Assembly: GCF_030272615.1 (NCBI RefSeq)
Contig: NC_081405.1
Location: 158,085,954 to 158,149,953, forward strand
Direction: 5' to 3'
Length of the DNA: 64,000 nucleotides
Origin: Cryptomeria japonica
Lineage: Eukaryota > Streptophyta > Pinopsida > Cupressales > Cupressaceae
Position numbers and translations under genes: made by a program. Shown here one piece after another: positions 11,419 to 23,124 of this stretch; position 1 is the stretch's first letter; each line of letters opens with the position of its first letter. The notes under the pieces were generated by a model. It was not told where the DNA came from, searched no databases, and saw nothing but the letters and a program-made list of their open reading frames with translations.

Positions 11419-11980
11419 CTCTGTAACGTGTCAATGGTAGACTATTACTTCTCAGAACTCCCCTATAGCTATGTCAAATAAATCTTAATATCTAGGTGTT
11501 GAACGTAATCATACCCTTCTTCCATTAAGAAATTTAAACTTAAAACTATTCCACTTCTTTAGTCCTAATGTATCACAACTACTACTAAACGATTTTATTT
11601 AATCAAACCCTAACGAATAACTAAAACATGACCATATTTATTTCATAAGCATATATATAGCTGAGATTGCAAATAATAATGATTAAACACTAAGAAATTC
11701 CCCAACCTACTTGAAGCGATGATCAATTTGCAAGTCTTTGACGCCCGTTTGCTGATAAATATACCTTGCTTGCAATCCTTTCTACCAATGTTTCCAGCTC
11801 TATCAGGAAATAGGCACACAACTCTCTCTTGATTCTATCAACCACTATCCTCTCTAAAACATCACACACTTGAAACTATAAAAACATGCGCTACCCTCAC
11901 TATCTCTACTCTCCTCTCTACATTCCTTTGTCCTTCCTTGGATGTCACCAAAAGCCTCTCCTTTGCTCTCTACCCACACC

Positions 11981-11990
11981 CCTTTTTATA
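11981..11990 (-). promoter_or_regulatory. TATA box of the gypsy 5' LTR
   Basis: TATAAAAAGG on the minus strand, the functional position for transcription of the element. The interval to the H3-like ORF is ~560 nt. Confidence 0.6.
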
Positions 11991-13685
11991 CTAAAAGAAA
12001 ACATCTATCGCTCCCCTAAATCTTGCTGAGTGATAGCTATCGACTGAGACTCTTTTTCTATTAACTCTTCTACTTCCTCCACGTAGAGAGTTCACCTCTT
12101 GTTAACTTCAGTCTTTAGCACTCCATTGATAATGATTATGACACCTATCGGCTGGGTGGAGAGGTTAACTTATTGTTTCATTCACTGATGTATTTGCAAA
12201 CAGCGACTTGAGCATTCAAACCGCCAGGTCTAAAGTCCATTAAGGATTACGGTTTAGTTCCACCTTGCGTGCCAGTTCATTCTCCTTTCAAACCGGTCCA
12301 TTAACTGTTAGTTGCCAACGAACTAGAGCTCGTGGAGAAAACTGAACGTGGAGAGGTGATGGTTATCGTTTAAAACTGCGAGAGGTATCCTCCACCACTT
12401 GCTGACTACAGTGTACCCGCAGAAATACTCACCTCGCGTGCTGTCTGTTGAGTTTATGGTGGAAGAGGAGACGTGGTGTGCGAAGGAGGAGACGTGGTGT
12501 GCGAAGGAGGAGGGTAGTCGGTGGTAATACCGACCCCTCCCTATAATAAGGGGGGTGGTCGATATTACCATCGACCACCATAGCCCAAACAATTAAAACC
12601 AAAACCCGCCACCTTTTTAAAAGGTCGAAACAATTTCTCTTTGTTTCCTTTAATAAACTTTTGCTATTACATTTTAATACTCTTCCTTTGTTATGTTTAA
12701 ATAATTAATTAATGACTTTTGCTAATATAATTATTTAAATATTTAATCAATTAATGACTTTTGTTAATATAATTATTTAAACATTAATCCTTCCTTAGCC
12801 ATCACATTTGTAAATGTGTATTTTGATTTTTCTACTATTATAACGAGTGACGTTTTCCTACATATATATTTTCAAGTAATTGAATTACATATATATTATA
12901 CGTTCGAAAAGTTTATAAAACATGACATATTTATAATTCTAATTATATACACGCATATACCACTATTACAGTAAACCGATGGCAATATAACTACTGATAA
13001 TGTGATCACCTTATCTCAACTCAAATAACTACTCTGATGGACGTAATAAACGTAACAGTTACCAATGACATACAAAAATTGGGACACTGGATACGCAGAC
13101 TGAGCAAGCATCAAGCGACTTTTATAAAAATCAAACAACAAAATATGAAAACCCAACCAATCGACAGAATGACTTACTGAAGGCAGTCACCTGAGTGTAA
13201 CTGACTAAAATTAGGGTCAACTACTATCTCCTTCACTTCCATCAGAAAATATAAGGCACGCTCAGACCTGTGTAGCCAGGTGGAGACGATACCCCGTACC
13301 TACCCGGTACTTGTACCTGCAACATCCTGCATCACCGACCACACATGCATATATACATATATCAAAATTTTAACATACACACCGATGAAGGAGATTCACG
13401 ACATTCCCTGTCTCACCGAGATGAGTGAAGGAAAATCGTCCCCATGCATCCCATACACTCGCAGATACACAACACACAGTGCATAGATGAAGTAAAGCGT
13501 CAGTACATAGCAATGAACCATATAATGCCATAAAACATAAATACATAAATACTGCAAATAAAACATATGTCTCATAATCAGATAAAACATGAAACAAAGT
13601 TATACAATTCTAAATAACCAATGATAATGTATCTGCTGAGAATAATAAGAACAAAGTATCAGTTCACACAAGTAAGGGTACTACA

Positions 13686-13690
13686 TAGAG
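13686..13690. repeat. Target-site duplication of the gypsy element, right copy (TAGAG)
   Basis: Identical to 343-347. With one copy removed, the copia integrase frame is uninterrupted across the insertion point. Confidence 0.95.
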
Positions 13691-15391
13691 GAGGAGAGTT
13701 CATTTCTGATGAATTTAACCTATTTTTCAATGCTCATGGTATAAAGAGACAAGTGTCTACACCGAGAACACCACAACAAAATGGGATAGCTGAAAGAAGA
13801 AATAGATCTATTGTAGATTGTGCCAGAACCCTGATGATAGAAAAGAGGGTACCTCAAACATTTTGGAGAGAAGCAATAAGCATTGCAGTTTACACCCTGA
13901 ACCAAGTACAACTGAAGAAATGAACTTTGAAGACACCATATGAAATCCGGTATGGAAAGAAACCTAATGTGAGTTATTTTAAAATGTTTGGAAGTAGATG
14001 TTATGTTCACAAAGATGATAGAAATGGGAAGTTTGATCAGAAAAGAAAGGAAGGAACATTTCTTGGTTATTCTTCTAGAAGTAAAGCATTTAAATGTCTG
14101 ATCAAATCTTCTAACAAAATATTGGAAAGTACAAATGTGAAAATTGATGAATTTGTAGAAAGAAATGATGAAGGAAATTCCAAAGAACCAGAAGATTATG
14201 AAGAGTTTGTATATGTACAACCAAGAAGTTTTACCGAGAAAGTTGATGAAGAAAATACTCAGTTACCGAGTGATGAAGAAGATCATACAGAGCCTACCGA
14301 GCCTATATTAGCCAAATATGTCAGAAGAAATCATGCATCAAGTTAGATTATAGGAGACAAGGATGATCTAGTGATGACAAGGAACAAACTGAGACAGAAC
14401 ACATGTCTGATATTTGAATTTGAACCGAGAATAGTAAAAGAGGCATTTAACAATGAAGATTGGGTAAATGCTATGACTGAAGAGATTGAACAAATCAAGA
14501 AAAATGAAACATGGACACTGGTCCCAAGACCAAAAGAGAAAAATGTAATCGGTACAAAGTGGATTTTCAGAAACAAGGTAAATGAAAAAGGCGAGGTCAT
14601 TCGGAATAAAGCAAGACTAGTTTGCAAAGGTTATGCTCAAGAAGAAGGAATAGACTATGGAGAGACTTTTGCACCTGTAGCAAGACTTGAAGGAGTAAGA
14701 ACATTCTTGGCATATGTTGTTCACAAAAATTTCAAGGTATATCAAATGGATGTTAAATCTGCATTTTTGAATGGTATACTAGAAGAAGAAGTTTATATTG
14801 AACAACCTAAAGGATTTGTTGAAGAGAAGAATAAAGATCAAGTATGTAAGTTGAACAAAACATTATATGGTCTGAAGCAAGCACCTAGAGCATGGTATGA
14901 AAGATTGCACTCTTATCTAATCAAGATTGGTTTTATGAGGACAAGTGAAAACAACATGTAAATGAAGAATGGTGAGGAAAATGGAATACTGATTTTAGCC
15001 ATATTTGTTGATGATATTATCTTTTGTGGAAATGATTCTTTATGCAAGAACTTTGGAAATGAAATTTGCAAAGAATTTGAGATGTCATTAATTGGTGAAA
15101 TAAAGTATTTTATAGGTTTGCAGATACTGCAAATGAAAAATGAGATTTTCATTACTCAATCCAAGTACATAAAGGAAATCTTGAAGAAATTTGGAATGGA
15201 GGATTCTAAACCTGTAAGTACTCCTATGACTAGTAATTGTAAACTATCAAAAAATGATGAATCTGCATCTGTTGATGAGACACTTTACCGATCTATGATT
15301 GGAAAGTTGCAATATGTGGTTCACAGTAGGCCTGATATAGCACATGCAGTAGGTATAGTTGCAAGATTTTCTGTAGATCCCGATTTTCAGT
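13691..15391 (+). pseudogene. Ty1/copia pol, right fragment (integrase, RT), truncated
   Basis: Continues the integrase of 1-347, with GGEF and TPQQNGIAERRN motifs holding the last acidic catalytic residue. A GAG-less linker and the copia reverse transcriptase follow: [16 protein letters not shown], the [11 protein letters not shown] segment, [14 protein letters not shown], and the FVDDIIF catalytic motif. In-frame stops lie at 13921-13923, 14344-14346 and 14959-14961. The homology ends abruptly after ARFSVDPDF at about 15391. RNase H and the 3' LTR are missing, replaced by an antisense pogo-like transposase. The gene is dead by nonsense mutation, gypsy insertion and 3' truncation. Confidence 0.9.
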
Positions 15392-16675
15392 GATGTTTTC
15401 TGCAACAACTTTAGTTGAAACATCAACATTGGATAGGATAAGCATGTTTTGCACTGTCGAAACATCCTTGCCATTGTTAATGTCGAATGTCATGTTGGGT
15501 TGGATGTCCTCCATGAGGACATCGAGATTGATGAGCCATATCCTTGTCCTTCTGAAGCCTACTATGATGTTGGAAACAATTAATGCCTTCATCAAAGACT
15601 TGCTTCCTATTTCTGCTAGTTGTGCCCTCCTGGTCTCTACATTTGGAAATCTTGCCAACCACGATGGTCTTTCTAATTTGAAGTATGTCTTGAATGGAGA
15701 GAAGAGATTCACATCCAATGGTTGTAGTTTGTGAGAGGTGTGAGCCGACAATGTGAGCAAGTCTATACCCAACATCTTTTCCTCTTGGATGGTTGTCAAT
15801 GCAACATGGCTGCCATGACCGTCAAATATAAGCAAGTGCCTGTTGGTGGCTGATACACCCCCTAGAACAGATCGCACAAAGTGGTGCAACCAATTAAGGA
15901 ATAGTTCCTTCATCATTCATGGATGTTTCTATGCTTCCATGCAAGCACCCGGTTAGCATTTCATGATGTAATTATGTAAGTGCTCCTTGCCTTTGAACAA
16001 GTAGAAGCCTAGAATGCTTTGCCCAGAAGCATTCACGTAACACAAAATGGTAATCCATTCATAGCTCTTGAAAATTATGTTCCTTCCTCTCCTAGCAAGC
16101 ACCCTCATAGCCCCATTTCTACATGCCATAACACCAGTTTCATCAGAGTTCCATATCTAAGAAGGACCATACAAACTTTCTGCATAGGCCTTTGATAATG
16201 TCTCGTATAAAGAAACAACAACGACTGGTCTCAGATTGAGTGCCCTGTCTTTGTCAAGGCCTTCACCTATTTGCAAGCTGAGTTTTGGATGTCAGGATTT
16301 AAAACTAGTCCACCATGAATTCCTGGGCATGCCATCCTTGAAAGGGTTGGGTCTACCCTCACATATTTGTGCCACAACTGCCTTCAAGTTGACGATCTCC
16401 TGGCTATGACCAACTGCTGCCATTTGTTGCCACCACTCAACAATCTCTTCTTCCTCTTCACTAATGAGGATGGTTGGGGGACCTTTCTTTGACGTGGTTG
16501 TCAGACTACCCAACCATTTCATCAGTGTCGCATTTGGGATGCCCCATTTCTTTGATGCAAACCTGATAAGGGTTAGTGCAAGATCATGGGGGCCAAAAAG
16601 TGGCGATGTGAAAAAAATAGCCTTTTCCACTCGCCTAAAAACATGAAAATCCGTGTTGACTTTTTGCTTGACCAT
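15392..16675 (-). pseudogene. Pogo-like (Tc1/mariner superfamily, DDE_1) transposase remnant
   Basis: One frame of about 428 codons from an ATG at 16675. The N-terminal half has a helix-turn-helix-like segment (ASKKWGIPNATL) and the WWTSF region of CENP-B/pogo DNA-binding domains. The catalytic half shows WNSDETG (~16141), LIFDGHGSH (~15807-15835) and LQPLDV (~15711), giving the D-D-D triad of the DDE_1 family. Stops at 16292, 16157, 15953, 15929 and 15917 interrupt it without frameshift; most are CAG/CAA/CGA-to-stop transitions. Its left end abuts truncated copia sequence at ~15391. I find no matching terminal inverted repeats around it, so the element ends are not defined. Confidence 0.8.
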
Positions 16676-16689
16676 ATCCGATTTTTATA

Positions 16690-16899
16690 GGTAATTTTAA
16701 ATTAAAAAATAAACTATATATTATATAATACATTATATATTATATAGTATATAGTAGTATATTATATAATATATAATATCTTATATATTATATAATATAT
16801 AATAATATATTATATATTATATAATATGTAATATATAATATATTATTATATTATATAATCTTTATTATATAATATATTATTATATTAAATTATAAATTA
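16690..16899. repeat. AT-rich low-complexity tract (TATATAAT)n
   Basis: Irregular TATATAAT/TATTATA repeats with no coding potential, resumed at 17535-17650 on the other side of the MITE. The short inverted pair TCCGATTTTTATAG (16677-16690) and its complement (17651-17664) brackets the whole AT-rich interval. Confidence 0.8.
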
Positions 16900-17534
16900 T
16901 ATGGGTATGTGGAGGATCATGGTGGGCCAAACAGGGCCTTAAGTGGCAATGAAAATTAGAAAAACGGAGTTAGGCAACTTGACATAAAAAATTGAATAAG
17001 TTACCCAACATTATTTTAAAAAATATAAGAATAAAATCTGTAGAAAATTGAATGTAGTTTCTAAGCTACTAATTATTTTCTAAAAAAAATTAAATTTATT
17101 TCACAAAAAATTAAAATATCAATGTAGTAGTACTAAAATTTTAGGAAAAAGATAAGAAGCAGGTGTTTGTCTGACCACCCTAACCATAATCAAATGGTAA
17201 TATTTTTTTATAATATTTTAGATATAAGTAGAAGACTAATGTCTGGATGTAACACATATTTTTTTGTATTTTTTTTTAAATAAATAATTAATTATGATTT
17301 TTTTATTTTTAAAAATATTAAAAAATTGTATGTCTAACCACCATAACTTGGTAAAAAATTTACGAAATTTAATTTTTCTTTTTTTAATCCTATAGTATAC
17401 GAAGCATAAAATATGACACATGTTTCAGATTCAAAAAATGTGATACCATTTGAAATTTATACATATTTTTCAATCAGGACTTTAGTCAAGATATTGCCAC
17501 TTTTTGGCCCCTCATGATCCAACACATACCCATA
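16900..17534. mobile_element. MITE-like non-autonomous DNA transposon with ~45-bp terminal inverted repeats
   Basis: The left end starts TATGGGTATGTGG and continues into GGATCATGGTGGGCC and AAGTGGCAAT. The right end is its inverted complement, ending CACATACCCATA at 17534. TA flanks both sides (16898-16899 and 17535-17536), the target duplication expected for Tc1/mariner/pogo elements. Length is 635 bp with no ORF. A divergent inverted copy lies at 38845-39448. Mobilisation by a pogo-type transposase such as the adjacent remnant is an inference. Confidence 0.65.
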
Positions 17535-18000
17535 TAATATACAATATATTATTATATTATATAATATATTATTATATAATATAATATAATATAATATTAT
17601 ATATATAATAATATATTATATAATATATTATTATTTTAAAATAATTTAACTATAAAAATCGGATTTTATCAGATATCTGATTTCTCTGAGATAATAAAAG
17701 AGAACTGTGATAGCCCATGGATTATTTTTTACCCACGGGCTGCATGAATTCAAGCAAATTCGATATTTGGCTGGACCCGATATCCAATTTTGTGACCCAA
17801 ATTTGCAAAAAAATCCAATAAAAGGTAAGATTTTTATTGTTTTTCATCATTTTCATTCAATTTTTTGCATTTTTTTTAATGTTTATTTGTTTTTTCATTC
17901 AAAATATATTTTTTCATGAAAACAAGGTTTTTAAAAATCAAATACAAAATTGTTCAAATTTGTTAACTAAATTCAATTGTTTACATTTAATTAGATTAAA
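17535..18000. other. AT-rich tract and non-coding leader before a degenerate gene
   Basis: 17535-17650 is TATAAT microsatellite; the rest is T-rich with no supportable gene. A CGATATCCAAT motif near 17778 also occurs near 38560 (as GGATATCCAATT), next to the second MITE copy, hinting that more than the MITE is shared between the two places. Confidence 0.5.
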
Positions 18001-19385
18001 AATGGGGGATAACAATGAAAACATTGATCAACCACAACCGCAACAACCAAACCCTCCTGCACAAAACCCTCCTTTGCCAAACCCCCCTCAATTCAAGATT
18101 TAATTGCACAAAATTTGAACCAATTGAGGGGGATTGTAGATGTCTATCATAGGATCCCTCAATTGAACCCAATGTTTGATCCCCTCACGTCCATCATAAA
18201 GAGTATAGAAATTGTCACTGAGGAGCACAATGTCGCTCTTTTATGGCGAGATTCTATGAGGGAAAAATATGTGGATGGCTTGTCCTATAAGCAGATCAAG
18301 GATCTCAAGATATCCAAAGTCGATATTGCCGCATTGTTTGTGAATCCCCACATTGGTCAACCCGTAGACCCCCAAAAAACATAACTTTCTATTAAATGGT
18401 GCACAAATGATGATTGTGAAAAACTTTTGGGATCGTTGGTGGATGGTTTTCGATAAACCACCCAATAACAATTTTGATGTCCCCTTCTACTTCATCAAAA
18501 AATTATATGCTGATTTTGTTTTAGGAAACCTTTCTAGGGTGTGGGTTTAGGTATGCCCCAATATAGACCTGGGGCAGTCAGAGTAGTCTAGGGCCCATAT
18601 GTCCCCCCTCCTCCTGTTGATCTCCCACCTCTAGTGCAACATCCCAATATCATCTGTGAGGCGACATCACAGACCATATCGACTATTCACTCTTTGAGCA
18701 GCCTTTTGTTTTCTCAGGCTGGGGTAGTAGCCCAACCTTCTTTTGATGGTACCGGTACATCTGGTGGTGCTGACATGTCCTCCTCGGCTCCACACATTTG
18801 TGTGCCCGATAGTTGTGTCATGTGTGGGCACCTATGCTTGGGTCTAGTTGGACAACTTGTTGATCCTCCTGCACACACTATAGATCATGAGGTGCATGAG
18901 ATGCATGATGCACCAGATGTTATGACAGGGACTAGAGGATACCCTATAGAGTCCTTGCATTCTAGAGGCGAGGAGGCACCTTCATCATATGTTGATGATG
19001 TAGTGGTAAGATTCATATTTTCACAGTTCATTCAATATTTTAAATAAATATTTATAATCTAGATAATATTAAGTACTAATGTTTATTTACATGGTCTATT
19101 TAATAGTTGATGACAGAGGAGGAGTTGACACAGATCCAGGAGGCCACCTTGACGACCATTTCATTTGGCCTTGATAGCTTTATGGTATATATTATTGCAC
19201 CTAGTCATTTGTATTTTATTGTACATACATGCTCATCATTTATATTGGCATTAATTATATTATGTAGTAACTTGCATGTATATATTATTTTACTCTTGTA
19301 GGGCACAAGAAGTGCAAGTGCAGGGCTATGTGATTCGGGATCTGGTAGTCCAGCTAGAGACAAGGGAAAGGGGAAAGGTAATTGA
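18001..19385 (+). pseudogene. Degenerate three-exon gene of unknown function (probably TE-associated)
   Basis: Starts at ATG 18001 with a Pro/Gln/Asn-rich segment. A coding-like stretch follows, with ALLWRDSMREKYVDGLSYKQ, FLLNGAQMMIVKNFWDRWW and VPFYFIKKLYADFVLGNLSR in successive frames. Frameshifts therefore occur near 18095, 18380 and 18540, plus a TAG near 18590. The last part of exon 1 runs to 19005 (GTG|GTAAGA). Exon 2 is 19107-19184 (26 codons, ATG|GTATAT) and exon 3 starts at 19302 after TTGTAG. All three junctions are phase 0, which supports real splicing ancestry. Exon 3 ends in a Lys/Gly-rich tail by a GAA-rich repeat. No domain is recognised. Confidence 0.5.
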
Positions 19386-19388
19386 ATG

Positions 19389-19665
19389 CGAAGAAGAAGA
19401 AGAAGAAGAAGAATGATGGTCCATCAATAGCTTATGATGTTATAGATAGTTTTGGGATGGAGAAGGAGAAGGAGAAGGAGAAGGATTAGGATTTTGATGG
19501 AAGAAGAAGAAGAAGAAGAAGGAGGAGGATTTTGATGGTCCATCAATAGCTTATGATGTTATAGATAGTTTTGGGATGGAGAAGGAGAAGGAGAAGGAGA
19601 AGGATAAGGATTAGGATTTTGATGGTCCATCAATAGCTTATGATGTTATAGATAGTTTTGGGATG
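19389..19665. repeat. Three 45-bp repeats separated by GAA/GGAGAA tracts
   Basis: The unit beginning GATGGTCCATCAATAGC occurs at 19415, 19533 and 19621, separated by (GAA)n and (GGAGAA)n runs. It looks like slippage expansion at the 3' end of the preceding gene; in one frame it encodes Asp/Glu/Lys-rich repeats. Confidence 0.8.
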
Positions 19666-20269
19666 CTTACATGTCTAGTTGGCATGTATATTTTGTATAT
19701 GGACATACATTCACATATGTAAGCATACATTTTGTTTGAGTTGGCGTTTATGCCATATTTGTGTATGGACATACACTTGTAATCATTTGACATTTTCATA
19801 TATACAAAAGTTTATATTTGATCATATAAATTGTTTCTCATGTGTGCATGGTGTTATCATTTTAAACTTTAATCTTCAATCTAATAATTAACAATGGTTA
19901 ATAATGGTTATTTAATGAATAATAGAATTCATTTCATTTCATCGTAAGTGTTGTTTGTATAATCTTTAGATTATATATAATTCATTTCTTCTAAATCGTC
20001 AGTGTTAAATTTAGTTGCCTTTGGCAACTTCGCAAATTTAATGACCTCCTTGGTCATAAAGCCTCCATGAGGTCAAATTTGGAAGACAAGTGTTTTGATG
20101 GATTCTCAATGTAAATAAGGTGAAATATAATCATTTTTTATGTAATAAGGTTATCTAGACCAATATTTGTTATGTCTAGTCATAGGTTACTTGTATTGGC
20201 AAAATTGCTCAAGATTGCTCAAAAGTTGTAAAAAGTTGTCAATGGGGGAATCATGTGTCAAAATGATTC
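19666..20269. other. Anonymous AT-rich sequence
   Basis: No ORF with coding character and no recognised repeat. ATACA-type low-complexity words are frequent at 19680-19760. Confidence 0.5.
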
Positions 20270-21752
20270 ATCTCGGTTTTTCAAAATTCCCTATGGTTTT
20301 ATTAAGGCAACATTTTTTCAGTTGGCAAAAAAATCGCCAGTTTCATTCAATCAAATGTTGTTGTGTGGCCAATTTCTTATTCTGCTCATCGTGATCATGA
20401 ACTGTTAGTTCTTACATGTCTAGTTAGGCATTATTACCATATGCATGCTCCTATTCCCCCCACAGTCGGTCAAACGCTTGGGGTCATATCCTATCATCAT
20501 CATCCCTTGAGTGCCCTAAGTGCTAAAAAATGTCAAACTTTGACGGGCCCTAACTCGGAATTCGTGGCACTTGCAAATGATCTGTTTGAACCTATGGGGC
20601 CATGAGAGGGGTCCCTACAAAATCCTCTAATTTTTTCAATTTTTTTTATTAAGGCAACATTTTTTAGTTATTGAAAGAATTGTGGCGTGGCCAATTTCTC
20701 ATTTTGTGCATCATGATCACGAACCATCGGTTCTGACATGTCTAGTTAGGCATTCTTACCTTATGCATGCTTCTATTTTGCATCCCCCTCTCAGTCAAAT
20801 GCTTGGGGTCATACCCTATTGATGTCTTCCCTTGAGCGCCCCAAGTACTAAAAATTGTCAAACTTTGAGGGGCCCTAACTCAAAATTCATGACACTTGCG
20901 AATGATTTGTTTGAACTTATGGGGCCACAAGAGGGGTCCCTTAAAAATCCTATCTTGGGTTTTAAATATTCCCTATGGTTTTATTAGGGCACCATTTTTT
21001 TAATTGGTGAAAAAATCGTTAGTCTCATTCAACCAAATGTTGTCGCATGACCAATTTCTCATTTTGCTCATCGTGATCATGAACCGTCAGTTCTGAAATG
21101 TCCATTTAGGCATTTTTACACTATGCATGCTCCTATTTTCCCCCCCACTCAGTCAAACGCTCAGGATCATACCCTATCGGCGTCGTCCCTTGAGTGCCCT
21201 AAGTGCTAAAAATTGTCAAACTTTGACAGGCCCTAACTCAAAATTTGTAGCACCTGTAGATGGTCTGTTTGAACCTATAGGGCCACAAGAGGGGTCCCTA
21301 CAAAATCCTATCTTGGTTTTTCAATATTCCCTATGGTTTTATTAGCGAAGCATTTTTTTAGTTGATGAAAAAATCGTCAGTCTCATTCAATCAAATGTTG
21401 TTGCATGGCCAATTTCTTGTTTTTCTCATTGTGATCATGAACTATCAGTTCTGACATGTCTAGTTAGGCATTCTTACCCTATGGATGCTCCTAATCCCCC
21501 CCCCCACTCAATCAAACGCTAAGGCTCATACCCTACCGACATTGCCTCTTGAGCGCCCTCGATGCTAAAAATTGTCAAAATTTGATGGGCCCTAACTCAG
21601 AATCCATGACACCTATGAACCATATATTTGAACCTACAAGGATAGAAGAGGGGTCCCTACAAAAGCCTATATCGGTTTTTCAAGATTCCCTAAGGTTTTA
21701 TTAGGGCAACATTTTTTCAGTAGATGAAAAACTTGTCAGACTCATTTAATGA
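20270..21752. repeat. Tandem array, about four diverged units of 320-360 bp
   Basis: The landmark beginning GATCATGAAC recurs near 20393, 20715, 21075 and 21433 (spacing 322, 360 and 358). Each unit carries the same ordered words: TTGTCAAACTTTGA, GGGCCCTAACTC, GAGGGGTCCCT, TCCCTATGGTTTTATTA and the CCAATTTCT segment. Units differ by many substitutions, so the array is old. Short ORFs here are translations of the repeat and not genes. Confidence 0.85.
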
Positions 21753-23124
21753 AAAAATATAGATAAACAAGTATTACACTGTAGACACATAATGATCATC
21801 AATATTTCCAACATAATTAATATTACACTTGCATGTGACATCCATGAATGAATATACAAACATGACTTTTCATCATTATCAATACAACTACACCAATGTA
21901 CAAATGTACAGATACATTGTATATCATCAATATAACTAAACCAGTTTGCTCGTGGACATCGTATATCGTCATAAAAAAGTTACATCAATTTACATCTATA
22001 TACAAATACAACATCCCACTTCATCTACATCAAACATCCTCATGTCCTAAGAGAAAAACTTATGTAGATCAATGCTTGCATATAAATGAGGACCAAAATA
22101 AGCAACCTTTTTATGTGGAATGAATGTGCTACAAGAAACAAATTATAACACTTAATACAAATTATTTGATCAAATTATAAATAGATCATTTGAAACATTT
22201 TTAAAATGTACAAGATTGTATACGAAACTTACCAATTTCTCTGCAAAGTCTACAAGCATAACTTTGAAGAAAGACACGTGTCGATTAAAGCCCTTCTCAT
22301 TGCATTCTCTGCATGGTTGAAGATGATGGTAGATATTGTCATTTCTGAATGGCAATACCTTTACTTGACATAGTGTGTGAAAGTTTACAAAATTTAATCA
22401 CATTGACAAAGTGAGGGACTTTGTGTTTACACACAAAATTTAATCTCATTAATGCACACAAAGAATACGGTGTTGTGTTTGGCTGTAAATTTTTGCATTC
22501 TTGAAAAGAAAACCTAAAAAGTAGCTAAATATCGATAACCCCAAGGAATATGTACCATCACCAAGAGTAAACTAGTCAATGGCAAATTATCTATCATGAA
22601 CCTGTATTTTTAAGAAATGTTAGTCTACACATAAAATGCATGCATGAACATAAAAGCTTTACGATAATCACTTCAACTGAAATGCATGATAATAAATGAA
22701 AAGGTGGGATTATATACCATCAAAATACATCCCTTTGAATTATATTGAATGAACCCACTATGTTGACGCAAAAATCATAATGTGATAGTGTTGTATATCA
22801 TCAAAAAGACTTGCATGAGCATAAAGGTTTTGCGATAATTATATCATAAAAAATTGTCAAATAGTGTTGTCTATTATAAAAAAATGTAATTCTCATCAAA
22901 TGCATGAAAATAAGATGTGTTGCAAAATACATCCCTTCAAATTATATCGAGTGTACCCGCTATTTGCATGCAAAAACCGTGTTGCAAAAAACAACGTTCA
23001 TAAATAGACCTGCATTTTGAACACATCCTTAATATACACAAAACAAACTTGAATGTTAAGGTTTTATGATCATTGTTTGAAATGAAATGCATGATAATAT
23101 AAAGAAGACACCATTAAAGACCTA
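21753..23124. other. Non-coding AT-rich sequence downstream of a transposase-like pseudogene
   Basis: No gene or clear repeat array. A ~100-bp diffuse repetition (ATGCATGATAATA, CATAAAGGTTTT-like words around 22620-22720, 22800-22920 and 23040-23100) suggests an old tandem duplication; I cannot delimit units reliably. Confidence 0.4.

Larger units (their letters stand above)
348..13685 (-). mobile_element. Complete Ty3/gypsy LTR retrotransposon, Tekay/Del-like, nested in copia pol
   Basis: A 13.3-kb element with two 4239-bp LTRs (348-4586 and 9447-13685) that begin TGTAATGCC and end CTACA on the plus strand. The perfect 5-bp duplication TAGAG flanks it. The coding strand is minus, so the right LTR is the 5' LTR. 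PBS, PPT and one gag-pol frame lie in the expected order. The order protease, RT, RNase H, integrase and then a chromodomain-like C-terminus is gypsy/chromovirus-type, and the long LTRs suggest the Tekay/Del clade (inference). The LTRs differ at only about 30 positions by eye, mostly transitions, so the insertion is young relative to its neighbours. Four nonsense codons mean this copy cannot make an intact polyprotein. Confidence 0.95.
9447..13685 (-). repeat. Gypsy 5' LTR (4239 bp)
   Basis: It pairs with 348-4586, with the same length and about 30 differences by eye. As the promoter-proximal LTR it would drive the genomic RNA from a start near 11955 on the minus strand. The H3-tail-like ORF (11023-11418) would then be the first long ORF in the leader, ahead of gag. 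Confidence 0.95.

Noticed and set aside
18241-18471. Minus-strand ORF over the three-exon gene
   Set aside because: The plus strand has the better coding signal and splice sites in phase.
20270-21752. CRISPR-like array
   Set aside because: Units are ~360 bp, diverged, with no short repeat/spacer pattern, and the DNA is plant nuclear.
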